Part shown: piece by piece, positions 1 to 10,090 of the stretch
How the letters are laid out: each line of letters starts with the position of its first letter
How positions within the stretch are numbered: position 1 is the first letter of the stretch
Assembly (NCBI GenBank): GCA_913062555.1
Contig: CAJXVU010000025.1
Span: 1 to 54,281 of the forward strand
Reading direction: 5' to 3'
DNA length: 54,281 nt
Source: an uncultured Bacteroidota bacterium
GTDB lineage: Bacteria > Bacteroidota > Bacteroidia > Flavobacteriales > Flavobacteriaceae
Notes under the pieces: generated by a model
What the model was told of the DNA's origin: nothing
Database searches by the model: none
Seen by the model: only the letters and a program-made list of their open reading frames with translations
Position numbers and translations under genes: made by a program

Positions 1-917
1 AAGCCCCATTGATTGTAGTTATAAGCGTCAATTTGAAAATTCACTTTTGTATTCGTTTTGAGTAATCCAATATCTGAGGGACTAATAAAACATTCGACTA
101 ACAAATTGGTGTTTGGTGAAATATTTGCTAGGGCTTCTCCTGCATTTAAAAAACTACCACGCTCTGTACTTTTTATATTCAGTAGAGTACCTGTAATAGG
201 GGCTGTAATTATAAACTGAGATTTATTATCTTGTAATTGACTTCTATTGCTATTAATTTCTAACAATTTGCTTTTGTATTCTGTTAGTGTCGCTTGCCAA
301 GTACTAATTTGTTGTTGTTTTAATTGGTATATGCTGCTTAATATTAGATCGAAGTCGAATTTTGAGTTTTCATATTCAATTTTGGCGATGACCTCTTTTT
401 TATAGAGTAATTTATTTCTATCAAAATCTTTTTTTAATTTTTTTTTCTTAGTCTGTAATTCCAGATACATTTGATTGTACGCTAAATATTCCTTTTTATA
501 TTTTGGTGATTTAATATTATGTATTTTTAATATTTTATGAGGTATCAAATAATTAAGGTCTTCAATGAATAGTTCAAAGTCTATTATTTGTTGAGAAACT
601 AATTGAATTTTTTCGTTTATTAAAAAATTATCCAAAGCCAATAATGTATCTCCTTTATGAACGAATTTGTTGTTTTTTAAATTCGTAAAAAGCACTTTTC
701 CTGAATTCATTGTTGAAACAATAAGCCGTTCTTTGTCTGGTTTTATAACTCCTCGAGCAGAAGAGTAAATATCTACAGTAATGAAGGGTAATAAAACAAG
801 GCCAATTATAATAGATAGTAAAATAATAGTGTAGATTATTTTACTTCTTGAGGGATGTTTAAATTGATGCACCTCAATAGTGCTGTCAATTATTTCTTTA
901 GGAAATAGCTGTTGCAT
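1..917 (-). CDS. HlyD-family membrane-fusion (secretion) protein, 3' part outside window
   Basis: The gene starts with ATG at 917 (MQQLFPKEIIDSTIEV) and runs leftward off the window edge, leaving about 305 residues. After a short cytoplasmic tail there is one membrane segment (about residues 27-45, IIYTIILLSIIIGLVLLPFI). A biotinyl/lipoyl-like half follows (about 60-95, ARGVIKPDKE then GKVLFTNLKNNKFVHKGDTL), then a long Lys/Glu/Gln-rich helical hairpin (about 105-235). The second lipoyl half is FIITAPITGTLLNIKSTERGSF near 240. This order is typical of the periplasmic adaptor of type I or bacteriocin/peptidase-ABC exporters in Bacteroidota. The partner ABC transporter should lie beyond the left edge, so the substrate is unknown. 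The family call is strong; the exported substrate is not inferable. Confidence 0.85.
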   Translation of the reverse strand, partial: MQQLFPKEIIDSTIEVHQFKHPSRSKIIYTIILLSIIIGLVLLPFITVDIYSSARGVIKPDKERLIVSTMNSGKVLFTNLKNNKFVHKGDTLLALDNFLINEKIQLVSQQIIDFELFIEDLNYLIPHKILKIHNIKSPKYKKEYLAYNQMYLELQTKKKKLKKDFDRNKLLYKKEVIAKIEYENSKFDFDLILSSIYQLKQQQISTWQATLTEYKSKLLEINSNRSQLQDNKSQFIITAPITGTLLNIKSTERGSFLNAGEALANISPNTNLLVECFISPSDIGLLKTNTKVNFQIDAYNYNQWG

Positions 918-1162
918 TTAAAAATGATTTAAAGCAGAATTTTATTCGAATAGCATTTTTAAATAAGTTAGTTATCAGTAGAATACAAACTTAAAACAGA
1001 TACGGTATAGTTCTCATTTTGTGTGGTTATTTACGAAAACTAAAATCACAATTACGTAAAGGTAGGAAAATATATACAAACAACAAATATAATACTACAA
1101 AAGAAGTAATAACACTGTCGCAAACTCAGATTTAATTTTGACAACAAATAGGTAAGGAATGA

Positions 1163-2977
1163 TTAACTTTCATTATTCTCCATAAACTTACGTTCCAATT
1201 CTGCTTGGAATTCTTCCATAACTGGACGAACAGTACTTTCTGGTAAATCAGCAATTTTAATATACATCAATCCATCAACAGCATTGTTAAAGAGGGGGTC
1301 AACGTTAAAGGCCACCAATCTAGCATTTTGTTTAATGTATTTTTTGAGAAGTATAGGGAGTCGTAAATTACCAGGTTCTACTTCGTCAATAATTCTATCG
1401 AATTTGTTTAAATCCGCTTCGGTTGCATCAAAAACAAAATCTTTATCCGCATCATTAAGTTTTACCTTAAATTCTTTTTTTGGATGTACGTATTGAGCAA
1501 TATATGGATCGTAATAATGTGATTTCATAAACTCAATCATTAACGACTTAGAGAAGTTAGAAAATTGATTGCTAATACTCACGCCTCCTATTAAAAACTT
1601 ATGTTCTGGAAAGCGTAAAGTAGTATGTACAATACCTTTCCATAAGAGAAATAAAGGCATTGGCTTTTGTTGAAAATCTTTAATGATGAAAGCGCGTCCC
1701 ATTTCAATAGATTGGCTCATCATTTTATGAAGTTCTGGTTCAAACCTAAACAGATCTTGTAGATAAAAGCCATCAATACCGTATTTCTCAAAAATTTTAG
1801 AACCTAAGCCCATTCTGTATGCACCAGCAATGACTTTGCGTTCCACATCCCAAAGAAACATATGATGATAATAGGTGTCAAATTTGTCTAAGTCTATGGC
1901 CTCATTTGTCCCCTCACCAACTTCTCGAAAAGTAATTTCACGTAACCTTCCAATTTCTCTTAATATATTCGGAAGCTTAGCGGCAGGAGCTAAATACACT
2001 TCATAATTCTTGCTTTTTAGAAGTCTATAATCCCCCTCATTAAGTTCTTCTATCTCTTTCAACATAACTTCTGTTTTTACAGGAGTTACAATTTTCTTAG
2101 GAATTTTGGGAGCTTTTAGAGTTGATGATATGTTTTCTAATCGTTTTGGTTTAACTTCTTCAAATGCATTAGACAACATATATGTTTTACGTCTAATAAA
2201 TTCTGTAAATTCGGGAAGTGTAGCATATTCTTTTTGATCTTTTACGGAAATAGGACGCCCAATACGAACTTTTATAATGCGGTTTTTTTGAGTAAATAAT
2301 TCCGAAGGTAACTTAGCTGTTCTAAACGTATCGCTAATTTTTGAAAGCTGATAAAATAACCTGCTATTTTTTGCATGAAAATAAATGGGAACTATAGGCA
2401 CTTTTGCATGTTGTGCAAGCTTCATAACTGGCTCTTCCCAAGGCTTGTCAACTACTAATTTTCCATCTTTATATGTAGATACTTCGCCAGCAGGGAAAAT
2501 ACCTAAAGGCATCCCTTCTCTTAAATGAAGAATAGATTGTTTAAATCCAAGCATACTAGATTTCGCACCCTTTCGGTCTTCAAAAGGATTTACTAGCATT
2601 GCATAAGGTTTTAATGGTTCGATACGATTTATAAGATAGTTTGATATCCATTTAAAATCTGGGCGTCGCTCTAACATTAATTTTAAGAGTAATATACCAT
2701 CAATACCGCCTAGAGGATGATTAGACATCGTGATAAATGCACCATCTTTTGGTAATCTTTTGAGATCTTCTTCAGGGATCTCAAACTTAATCTGAAATTC
2801 GTCAAGAATACTATTTAAAAAATTTAAGTCTTTTAAATGCTTGTTCCTATCATAAACTTTATTAAGCATTGATAGTTTTAGCAGCTTCATGAGTAACCAT
2901 CCAAAAAAAGTCCCTATAAACCCATATTTGTCAACATTTATAGCCTTGGCGACTTCTTTAGCGGTTACTAATCCCAT
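1163..2977 (-). CDS. olsF: Bifunctional ornithine-lipid acyltransferase (OlsF-like fusion)
   Basis: This 604-residue protein joins two acyltransferase domains. The N-terminal half (about 1-275) is PlsC-like, with SNHPLGGIDG at residues 85-94 carrying the catalytic His and Asp, and FPAGEVS near residue 161. The C-terminal half (about 300-600) is a GNAT-type N-acyltransferase of the OlsB/hemolysin-like family (REITFREVGEGT, FLWDVERKVIAGAYRMGLG, EMGRAFI). The same order is found in OlsF of Serratia and Flavobacterium johnsoniae. In those enzymes the C-terminal domain N-acylates ornithine and the N-terminal domain adds the second acyl chain, making an amino-acid lipid without phosphate. The head group (ornithine or glycine) cannot be read from sequence. 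It stands alone, with a TATATTTG box upstream on the minus strand (3004-3011). Confidence 0.8.
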   Translation of the reverse strand: MGLVTAKEVAKAINVDKYGFIGTFFGWLLMKLLKLSMLNKVYDRNKHLKDLNFLNSILDEFQIKFEIPEEDLKRLPKDGAFITMSNHPLGGIDGILLLKLMLERRPDFKWISNYLINRIEPLKPYAMLVNPFEDRKGAKSSMLGFKQSILHLREGMPLGIFPAGEVSTYKDGKLVVDKPWEEPVMKLAQHAKVPIVPIYFHAKNSRLFYQLSKISDTFRTAKLPSELFTQKNRIIKVRIGRPISVKDQKEYATLPEFTEFIRRKTYMLSNAFEEVKPKRLENISSTLKAPKIPKKIVTPVKTEVMLKEIEELNEGDYRLLKSKNYEVYLAPAAKLPNILREIGRLREITFREVGEGTNEAIDLDKFDTYYHHMFLWDVERKVIAGAYRMGLGSKIFEKYGIDGFYLQDLFRFEPELHKMMSQSIEMGRAFIIKDFQQKPMPLFLLWKGIVHTTLRFPEHKFLIGGVSISNQFSNFSKSLMIEFMKSHYYDPYIAQYVHPKKEFKVKLNDADKDFVFDATEADLNKFDRIIDEVEPGNLRLPILLKKYIKQNARLVAFNVDPLFNNAVDGLMYIKIADLPESTVRPVMEEFQAELERKFMENNES

Positions 2978-3003
2978 TTAATTTATTAATGATTGAGTGA
3001 TTA

Positions 3004-3011
3004 CAAATATA
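3004..3011 (-). promoter_or_regulatory. Candidate -7 box (TATATTTG) for olsF
   Basis: The minus strand reads TATATTTG, a full match to the Bacteroidota TAnnTTTG -7 element, 27 bases upstream of the olsF start. No TTG -33 element was found at the usual distance, so this is a candidate only. Confidence 0.35.
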
Positions 3012-3039
3012 CTTAAAAACAACTAACGAAATCGCGACT

Positions 3040-4290
3040 TTATTGTGTCACAATCTGAATTGTTTTTTGATAGAGCTGTTTTAAAAGAATCGTTTTATTT
3101 TGCTCTAAACTGTCAATAGATTTTTGGTCGTAATGACGTATCGTATAAAGTGATACGTTTTTGTGATAGCTTACTTTAAATTTGGCCTTTAATTGTTGTA
3201 ACAAGTTTTCTAAAGTATTATAAGTGTTATCAACACATACTGAAAAACTTATCGCAGAGTTTTGAATGACGTCAACTTTCATTTTGTGAACATGCAATAA
3301 ATTAAAAATTTCACTAATATTTTCCTCAACAATAAAAGAGAAATCTAAGGATGACAGTGAAATTAGAACTTGGTTTTTTCTAACAATAAAACAAGGGGTG
3401 ACAGGATCCAAATCGATGCCTTTACTCACGCATGTGCCTTTGTCTTTTGGGTTTAAAAATGATTTTACAAATAAAGGAATTTCCTTGCGTTGCAGCGGTT
3501 GTAATGTTTTTGGATGAATCACAGAGGCACCATAAAAAGCTAACTCAATAGCTTCGCGGTAGGAAATTTTATGGAGTAATTGAGCGTTTTTAAAATATCT
3601 TGGATCAGCGTTTAAAACACCAGGGACATCTTTCCATATGGTTACATTTCTAGCATTTAAACAATAGGCGAAAATTGCGGCAGTATAATCACTTCCTTCG
3701 CGGCCTAAAGTAGTACTGAAATTGTTTGGGTCACTGGCTAAAAATCCTTGCGTAATATTTAAAATGGAAACATCAACCTTATTAGAAATAAGATGTTGTG
3801 TCTTTTCCCAGTCCACCTTAGCGTTTCTGTAATAGTTGTCTGTTTTAATATATTCTCGAACGTCAAGCCACTTATTTTGAATGCCGGATTCATTTAAATA
3901 GGCACTAATAATCGCTGTTGAAACAAGTTCCCCAAAACCAACAGTTTGATCGTATATAAAATTGTAATCTGGAGATTTATTTCTGTCGTAAAAATTACTT
4001 AAGTCTTTGAAAAAAGAGGCGATCTTTTTAAAAATAGGATGATTTATATTTTCAAAGAGATCTAATAATATGGCATTATGAAATTTTGCCACATCTTGAA
4101 TTGAACTTTGTAACTCCTTCTTATTATTAAAATAATTTGAAATAGTCTTTTCGAGAGCATTTGTTGTTTTGCCCATTGCCGAGATCACTATCATGGTGTT
4201 TTCATATCCAACGACCTGCAAAACTTTCGCCAAGTTCTTTATGCTTTCAGCATCTTTTACAGATGCACCTCCAAATTTAAATATTTGCAT
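3040..4290 (-). CDS. lysC: Aspartate kinase (monofunctional)
   Basis: This 416-residue enzyme phosphorylates L-aspartate, the first step towards lysine/diaminopimelate, threonine and methionine. The N-terminus has the kinase signature KFGGASV (residues 5-11). TLGREGSDYTAA (about 194-205) and WKDVPGVLNADPR follow in the amino-acid-kinase fold, and ASVIHPKTLQPL precedes the C-terminal ACT region (about 300-400). There is no homoserine dehydrogenase domain, so this is not a ThrA fusion. Its ATG overlaps the stop of the upstream GNAT gene by one base (TAATG), so the two are probably translated together. Bacteroidota often have several aspartokinases; the ACT domain suggests feedback control, but the effector amino acid cannot be told. 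Confidence 0.88.
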   Translation of the reverse strand: MQIFKFGGASVKDAESIKNLAKVLQVVGYENTMIVISAMGKTTNALEKTISNYFNNKKELQSSIQDVAKFHNAILLDLFENINHPIFKKIASFFKDLSNFYDRNKSPDYNFIYDQTVGFGELVSTAIISAYLNESGIQNKWLDVREYIKTDNYYRNAKVDWEKTQHLISNKVDVSILNITQGFLASDPNNFSTTLGREGSDYTAAIFAYCLNARNVTIWKDVPGVLNADPRYFKNAQLLHKISYREAIELAFYGASVIHPKTLQPLQRKEIPLFVKSFLNPKDKGTCVSKGIDLDPVTPCFIVRKNQVLISLSSLDFSFIVEENISEIFNLLHVHKMKVDVIQNSAISFSVCVDNTYNTLENLLQQLKAKFKVSYHKNVSLYTIRHYDQKSIDSLEQNKTILLKQLYQKTIQIVTQ

Positions 4291-4772
4291 TAATCAATAT
4301 TAGATATGTAATGGTTAATTCCTTGCTCATTTAAATGCACAACATTCCAATCTCGAAGTACTTTAGCCCCCTTTTTTTCATAGAGTTCAATGGCTTTTTC
4401 ATTCCAATCAAGTACTTCCCAATTTATACGTTTCACTCCTAACTGATGTCCAAATTTAACAACTTGGTCCAAAAGTGCTGTACCTGCACCCTTACCTCTC
4501 ATTTTTTCACTAACAACTAAATCTTCTAAATGTAAAATATGACCTTTCCAAGTAGAATATCTTTTGTAAACTAAGGCGATACCTTCGACCTTATTTTCAT
4601 ATTCAGCGACAAAACATTTAAAAGCAGGATGAGATCCAAAACCATCATTTTGTAAATCTTGAACGGTAACTTCTACAGCCTGTTCTTCTTTTTCAAATTG
4701 TGCCAACTCTTTTATTAATTGTAATGCCTGTGGCATATCATTTTTAGTGGCTTCTCGTATCGTAAAATCCAT
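4290..4772 (-). CDS. GNAT-family N-acetyltransferase
   Basis: A 160-residue single-domain GCN5-type acetyltransferase. The acetyl-CoA pyrophosphate loop is RGKGAGTALLDQV (about residues 92-104), preceded by the strand ILHLEDLVVSEKMRG. The C-terminal part, INWEVLDWNEKAIELYEKKGAK, is the motif typical of the diamine/amino-acid acetyltransferase-like subgroup. The substrate is unknown; it may be a small amine or an amino-acid derivative. Its stop codon overlaps the start of the aspartokinase gene downstream, forming a two-gene unit, but a shared function is not implied by sequence. Confidence 0.85.
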   Translation of the reverse strand: MDFTIREATKNDMPQALQLIKELAQFEKEEQAVEVTVQDLQNDGFGSHPAFKCFVAEYENKVEGIALVYKRYSTWKGHILHLEDLVVSEKMRGKGAGTALLDQVVKFGHQLGVKRINWEVLDWNEKAIELYEKKGAKVLRDWNVVHLNEQGINHYISNID

Positions 4773-4984
4773 AGTGTAATAATTTCCTCGATGTTAAACA
4801 TCAATAGTATCCGTTAAAATAAATATCCTTATTTCAGCACTACTCATTGTACAGTCCTGTTTCAGGATTCAATTAAAATCAAAGATAGTTTAAAGTTAAT
4901 TATCAAACTCAATTATTATTTTACGAAAACGATATAGTTTGTTTAAAAGTGCGATATTTGCGCTAAATAATCAAAGGATTTAAA

Positions 4985-5992
4985 ATGTCTCAAAAAAATC
5001 AAACTTTAGGCGAATTTATTATTGAAAATCAAACCTCTTTTAAATATACCTCTGGAGAGTTGTCTAGGTTAATAAATTCTATCCGATTGGCGGCTAAGGT
5101 TGTAAATCATGAAGTAAATAAAGCGGGATTAGTTGATATTATTGGAGCCGTTGGCGATACTAATATTCAAGGTGAAGATCAGCAAAAATTGGATGTTTAT
5201 GCCAATGAAAAATTTATTCAAACACTTACCAATAGAAATATTGTTTGCGGTATTGCTAGTGAAGAGGAAGATGATTTTATAAGTATTAATAGTCAGGATG
5301 AAAACAATCAGAATAAATATGTTGTTTTAATTGATCCTTTGGACGGGTCTTCAAATATTGATGTGAATGTTTCTGTGGGTACTATTTTTTCTATATACAG
5401 ACGTGTAACTCCAGTAGGAACCCCTGTGACTTTGGAAGATTTTCTTCAAAAAGGGAGTGAGCAAGTTGCTGCTGGATATGTGATTTATGGGACATCTACA
5501 ATGTTAGTTTATACAACGGGTGCTGGGGTAAATGGATTTACTCTGAATCCTGCAATTGGAACCTTTTATCTATCACACCCAAACATGCAATTCCCAGAAG
5601 ATGGTAAAATATATTCGGTAAATGAAGGGAATTATATTCATTTCCCTCAAGGTGTAAAAGATTATATAAAATATTGCCAGATGGAAGAAGGGGATAGACC
5701 TTATACTTCTAGGTATATTGGGTCTTTAGTGTCTGATGTTCATAGAAATATGATCAAAGGAGGCATATACATGTATCCTAAAAGTTCAAAAAACTCCAAT
5801 GGTAAATTGCGATTGCTTTATGAATGCAACCCAATGGCATTTATTGCAGAACAAGCTAACGGAAAAGCGAGTGATGGTTTTACTAGAACAATGGAGGTTG
5901 AACCTACTGAATTACATCAACGTGTTCCTTTTTTATGTGGGAGTAAAAAGATGGTCGAAAAGGCTGAAGAGTTTATGCGAAATTCACTCTAA
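4985..5992 (+). CDS. fbp: Fructose-1,6-bisphosphatase, class I
   Basis: A 335-residue gluconeogenic enzyme that hydrolyses fructose 1,6-bisphosphate to fructose 6-phosphate. Metal- and substrate-binding motifs are present: GEDQQKLD (63-70), ASEEEDD (91-97), [10 protein letters not shown] (117-126), then [26 protein letters not shown] and [17 protein letters not shown]. The length is normal for class I FBPase. The gene is monocistronic: it diverges from the GNAT/lysC pair and ends at a strong bidirectional hairpin. A GATATTTG sequence at 4953-4960 resembles a -7 box (one mismatch). Confidence 0.95.
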   Translation: MSQKNQTLGEFIIENQTSFKYTSGELSRLINSIRLAAKVVNHEVNKAGLVDIIGAVGDTNIQGEDQQKLDVYANEKFIQTLTNRNIVCGIASEEEDDFISINSQDENNQNKYVVLIDPLDGSSNIDVNVSVGTIFSIYRRVTPVGTPVTLEDFLQKGSEQVAAGYVIYGTSTMLVYTTGAGVNGFTLNPAIGTFYLSHPNMQFPEDGKIYSVNEGNYIHFPQGVKDYIKYCQMEEGDRPYTSRYIGSLVSDVHRNMIKGGIYMYPKSSKNSNGKLRLLYECNPMAFIAEQANGKASDGFTRTMEVEPTELHQRVPFLCGSKKMVEKAEEFMRNSL

Positions 5993-6010
5993 TTATAATT
6001 TATAAAACAA

Positions 6011-6043
6011 AAAAAAATGCTAACCATTGGTTAGCATTTTTTT
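6011..6043. terminator. Bidirectional intrinsic terminator between fbp and the TerB-like gene
   Basis: A perfect inverted repeat, AAAAAAATGCTAACC-ATT-GGTTAGCATTTTTTT, lies between two convergent genes. It has a T tract in both directions, so it can end transcription of both. Confidence 0.9.
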
Positions 6044-6060
6044 ATTGCAATAAATAGCAA

Positions 6061-6492
6061 TTATCTATTCATGTTTTTGATTTCTATCATGAAATCATCT
6101 AAGTCAATGCCTTCGCTTACTAATGTTAAAGCTTTGTCTACAATATATTTTACATTCTCTGGAGAAAATCCTAATCCAATAGCTACTTTTCTTAATATAA
6201 CTTCTTCGTGGTCTCCTTTAATATGGTCTACATAAACCATTCGTGACAAATCGTATAAACGCTCTAAACGACGCTTATAAGATGTTGGAGGGTTGATAGG
6301 GTGATTTCTATAATCTTTTAAAATCTCCTTGTAGTGTGCTTCCGAAACATCTAAATTTCGAGCTAATCTATCTATAAATTCTTGTTCTTCTTCACTAATA
6401 ATGCCGTCGTCCATAGCAACTCTTACTATAGCTGCAAAATGGTCTTCATTACGTTTTCTAAATCCGCTGTCGAATAAATCTGAAATTGACAT
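6061..6492 (-). CDS. TerB-like (tellurite-resistance TerB family) protein
   Basis: A 143-residue, all-helical, acidic protein without signal peptide or membrane segment. The region AAIVRVAMDDGIISEEEQEFIDRLA (about 20-44) is the TerB/DjlA-type helical motif with an acidic metal-binding-like turn (DDGIISEEE), and a second related half follows (KGDHEEVILRKVAIGLGFSPENV). Such small TerB proteins are common in Flavobacteriia and are usually not tied to tellurite; their role is unknown. The gene is single and convergent with fbp. Confidence 0.75.
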   Translation of the reverse strand: MSISDLFDSGFRKRNEDHFAAIVRVAMDDGIISEEEQEFIDRLARNLDVSEAHYKEILKDYRNHPINPPTSYKRRLERLYDLSRMVYVDHIKGDHEEVILRKVAIGLGFSPENVKYIVDKALTLVSEGIDLDDFMIEIKNMNR

Positions 6493-6638
6493 AAGTTGTA
6501 TTGTTTTTTTGTGTTACAAACGTACATAATTTTTTCCGTTTAAGGGTGAATTCTCATTGGAAAAAAATGCAGAATTATCTCATATTTAGTACTAAAAAAG
6601 CGTCGTCAAAAATTTACATTTTAAATCAACATTTATTT

Positions 6639-6646
6639 TATATTTG
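6639..6646 (+). promoter_or_regulatory. Candidate -7 box (TATATTTG) for mfd
   Basis: A full match to TAnnTTTG, 17 bases before the GTG start chosen for mfd. It would give a very short leader and argues against the longer upstream reading frame being translated. No clear -33 TTG was found. Confidence 0.35.
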
Positions 6647-6662
6647 CTACAAAATATACTTC

Positions 6663-9600
6663 GTGAGTAAAACCGTAATCTCGCAAACTTTTTTACAGTC
6701 TTTGCAACAGCAAAAACTGCAAAATACTATTGCCCAATCAGTAAACATTGCTCATGGGGGATCCCCAAATAAAACACACTTAAAAGGACTTATAGGCTCG
6801 TCATTTTCATTTGTAATTGCGAATGCATTTAAGAGTGCCGATAAACCGTTTTTAGTTGTATTTAATGATAAAGAAGAAGCCGCATATTATTTGAATGATT
6901 TAGAACAGCTTTTAAAAGAAACGGATGTATTGTTTTATCCTGGGAGCTATCGCAGACCTTATCAAATAGAAGAGACCGATAATGCAAATGTGTTGTTGAG
7001 AGCCGAGGTTTTAAATCGGATTAATTCGAGGAAAAAACCAGCACTAATTGTTACTTATCCCGATGCGCTTTTTGAAAAAGTAGTCACGAGAAAGGAGTTG
7101 GAACGCAATACCTTGAAAATTTCTGTAAATGACAATCTATCCATAGATTTTGTAAATGAAGTCTTGTTTGAATATCAATTTAAGCGTGTTGATTTTGTTA
7201 CCGAACCGGGAGAATTTTCAGTCCGTGGTGGTATTGTAGACGTGTTCTCTTTTTCGCATGACGAACCTTATCGGATTGAGTTTTTTGGAGATGAAATAGA
7301 TAGTATCAGAACTTTTGACGTGGAGACGCAACTCTCTACAAATCAAATAAAAAAAATAAGTATCATTCCTAATGTTGCTAATAAATTATTAGAAGAAAGT
7401 AGACAAAGTTTTTTAAAATATATAGCTTCAAAAACGGTGGTGTTTACAAAAAATGCCGATCTGCTATTTTCAAGAATAGATTCATTTTATGAAAAAGCTG
7501 AAGAAGCCTTTAAAACACTTTCAGCAGAATTAAAACACGGGGAACCTGTTGAGTTATTTTGTAATTCGGCAGTATTGAAAAAACAACTCCTGGATTTTAC
7601 CATAGTAGAGTTTGGCACTTCAGCGATACTGAGTAATCAAAGTATAGATTTTAACACTGCTCCACAGCCAGCATTTAATAAACAATTTGATTTATTAATT
7701 GACAACCTAAATACAAATCATAATAAAGGCTATACTAATTATATATGCTGCGTGAGTGAGCAGCAAGCCAAACGATTTAAGGATATTTTTGAAGATGTTG
7801 AACAGGATGTACATTACAAAACGATTGTCTTGTCTTTATATCAGGGCTTTGTAGATGTAAATGCTAAGATTGTTTGTTATACCGATCATCAAATTTTTGA
7901 GCGCTATCAAAAATTTCATCTAAAAAACGGATATGCTAAAAAGCAAGCCATTACTCTAAAGGAGCTTACAAATTTAGATGTCGGTGATTATGTGACTCAT
8001 ATTGATCACGGTATTGGTAGGTTTGGAGGCTTGCAAAAAATAGACGTAGAAGGAAAAAAACAAGAGGCCATAAAACTGGTGTATGGCGAACGTGATATCT
8101 TGTATTTAAGTATTCATTCATTACATAAAATCACCAAATTTAATGGTAAAGATGGAAAACCACCTAAAGTTTATAAATTAGGAAGTAAAGCATGGAAAAC
8201 ACTTAAACAGAAAACAAAATCTAGAGTAAAGGAGATTGCGTTTAACCTGATAAAGCTCTATGCCAAGCGAAGACTGGAAAAAGGATATCAGTATAATCCA
8301 GATAGTTATTTACAGCATGAACTGGAGGCGTCTTTTATATATGAAGACACCCCAGATCAAATAACAGCAACAGTCGATATAAAGGCAGATATGGAGAGTG
8401 AACGCCCTATGGATCGTCTGATTTGTGGAGATGTTGGTTTTGGAAAAACTGAGGTTGCTATTCGTGCCGCATTTAAAGCGGTTGATAATGGGAAACAAGT
8501 TGCTATTTTGGTGCCAACAACTATTCTGGCATTTCAACACCATAAAACCATAACCGAGCGTTTAAAGGAGTTTCCGGTAACTGTAGATTATGTCAACCGA
8601 TTTAGAACGACCAAGCAAAAGAATAATACGCTCGAAGGATTAGAAAAAGGACATGTTGATATTTTAATAGGCACCCATCAGCTCGTTAATAAAAAAGTTA
8701 AGTTTAAAGATCTAGGCCTTTTAATTGTTGATGAAGAGCAGAAATTTGGCGTCGCTGTAAAAGAAAAATTGAAAACATTAAAAGATAATGTCGATGTATT
8801 AACGCTTACAGCGACACCAATTCCTAGAACCCTTCAATTTAGTTTAATGGCGGCTCGAGATTTATCTGTAATTACCACACCTCCTCCAAATCGATATCCT
8901 ATAGAAAGTCATGTAATTAGATTTGGTGAGGAAACGATTCGTGATGCAGTGAGTTATGAGATCCAGCGTGGCGGACAAGTATTTTTCATTCATAATAGAA
9001 TTGAAAATATTAAAGAAGTTGCGGGAATGATTCAGCGCTTAGTGCCAGATGCTAAAATTGGGATAGGTCATGGGCAAATGGAGGGTAAAAAACTTGAGCA
9101 GTTGATGCTTGGGTTTATGAATGGTGACTTTGATGTGTTAGTAAGTACAACCATTGTAGAGAGTGGACTAGATGTGCCAAACGCTAATACTATTTTCATC
9201 AATAATGCCAATAATTTTGGTTTAAGTGATTTACATCAAATGCGTGGACGTGTTGGGCGGAGTAACAAAAAAGCATTCTGTTATTTTATAACCCCTGAAC
9301 ATTCAGCAATGACCGATGATGCTCGAAAAAGAATTACTGCTATAGAACAGCATACTGAGCTTGGGAGTGGTTTTAATATTGCTATGAAAGATTTGGAAAT
9401 TCGAGGAGCTGGTGATTTACTTGGAGGAGAACAAAGCGGATTTATAAATGAAATAGGCTTTGATACCTATCAAAAAATATTGAATGAAGCTATTGAAGAA
9501 CTAAAAGAAAGTGAATTTAAAGAACTGTATAGAGATGATACTAAGGAACGAGAATATGTAAAAGAAGTTACTATTGATAGTGATTTTGAACTGTTATTCC

Positions 9601-10022
9601 CAGATGATTATGTGAATAATATTGCAGAACGCCTTAATTTATACACACAATTAAATAATTTAAAAACCGAAGAAGAGTTAGGTGTTTTTGAACAACAACT
9701 TATTGATCGTTTCGGAGAGTTACCTACTCAGGCGATAGATTTAATGAATAGTGTTAGAATTAAATGGATTGCCACAAAGCTAGGCTTTGAAAAAGTGATT
9801 ATGAAACAGGGTAAATTTGTAGGTTATTTTATTAGTGACCAACAAAGTGATTTTTATAAAAGTACGGGGTTTACTAAAGTATTGCGCTTTGTGCAATTAC
9901 ATCCTAATCTTTGTAAAATGAAAGAGAAACAAACTCGTAAAGGATTGCGATTATTGCTTACTTTTGAAAATGTAAATACTATTGAAAAAGCTTTAAAATC
10001 AATTCAACCTGTTTTGGCTTGA
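6663..10022 (+). CDS. mfd: Transcription-repair coupling factor
   Basis: A 1119-residue SF2 translocase that removes RNA polymerase stalled at DNA lesions and recruits UvrA. The order of domains is UvrB-like D1/D2 (with DVLFYPGSYRRPYQ and PGEFSVRGGIVDVFSF), the CarD-like RNA-polymerase-interacting domain (LDVGDYVTHIDHGIGRFGG, about 437-455), helicase motif I GDVGFGKT (about 588), the DEEQ box VDEEQKFG, LTATPIPRTL, motif VI QMRGRVGRS, and the TRCF C-terminal domain. The frame stays open upstream to 6501, but that extension is not family-like. The GTG at 6663 (VSKTVISQTFLQSL) matches the usual flavobacterial N-terminus and was chosen. Confidence 0.93.
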   Translation: MSKTVISQTFLQSLQQQKLQNTIAQSVNIAHGGSPNKTHLKGLIGSSFSFVIANAFKSADKPFLVVFNDKEEAAYYLNDLEQLLKETDVLFYPGSYRRPYQIEETDNANVLLRAEVLNRINSRKKPALIVTYPDALFEKVVTRKELERNTLKISVNDNLSIDFVNEVLFEYQFKRVDFVTEPGEFSVRGGIVDVFSFSHDEPYRIEFFGDEIDSIRTFDVETQLSTNQIKKISIIPNVANKLLEESRQSFLKYIASKTVVFTKNADLLFSRIDSFYEKAEEAFKTLSAELKHGEPVELFCNSAVLKKQLLDFTIVEFGTSAILSNQSIDFNTAPQPAFNKQFDLLIDNLNTNHNKGYTNYICCVSEQQAKRFKDIFEDVEQDVHYKTIVLSLYQGFVDVNAKIVCYTDHQIFERYQKFHLKNGYAKKQAITLKELTNLDVGDYVTHIDHGIGRFGGLQKIDVEGKKQEAIKLVYGERDILYLSIHSLHKITKFNGKDGKPPKVYKLGSKAWKTLKQKTKSRVKEIAFNLIKLYAKRRLEKGYQYNPDSYLQHELEASFIYEDTPDQITATVDIKADMESERPMDRLICGDVGFGKTEVAIRAAFKAVDNGKQVAILVPTTILAFQHHKTITERLKEFPVTVDYVNRFRTTKQKNNTLEGLEKGHVDILIGTHQLVNKKVKFKDLGLLIVDEEQKFGVAVKEKLKTLKDNVDVLTLTATPIPRTLQFSLMAARDLSVITTPPPNRYPIESHVIRFGEETIRDAVSYEIQRGGQVFFIHNRIENIKEVAGMIQRLVPDAKIGIGHGQMEGKKLEQLMLGFMNGDFDVLVSTTIVESGLDVPNANTIFINNANNFGLSDLHQMRGRVGRSNKKAFCYFITPEHSAMTDDARKRITAIEQHTELGSGFNIAMKDLEIRGAGDLLGGEQSGFINEIGFDTYQKILNEAIEELKESEFKELYRDDTKEREYVKEVTIDSDFELLFPDDYVNNIAERLNLYTQLNNLKTEEELGVFEQQLIDRFGELPTQAIDLMNSVRIKWIATKLGFEKVIMKQGKFVGYFISDQQSDFYKSTGFTKVLRFVQLHPNLCKMKEKQTRKGLRLLLTFENVNTIEKALKSIQPVLA

Positions 10023-10090
10023 TTATTGGAAATAGAAAATAAAGGAAAGTGACTATTTATTCAACCCTGAGTCTTATTAAAAAAGAAATT

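Noticed and set aside
4939..4960. TTG plus GATATTTG as a full fbp promoter
   Set aside because: The spacing of 11 bases is too short for the Bacteroidota -33/-7 pair, and the -7 box has a mismatch.
6501..6662. 54-residue N-terminal extension of Mfd
   Set aside because: Rich in Phe/Tyr/Lys without family similarity, overlapping a likely -7 box; the GTG at 6663 gives the normal N-terminus.
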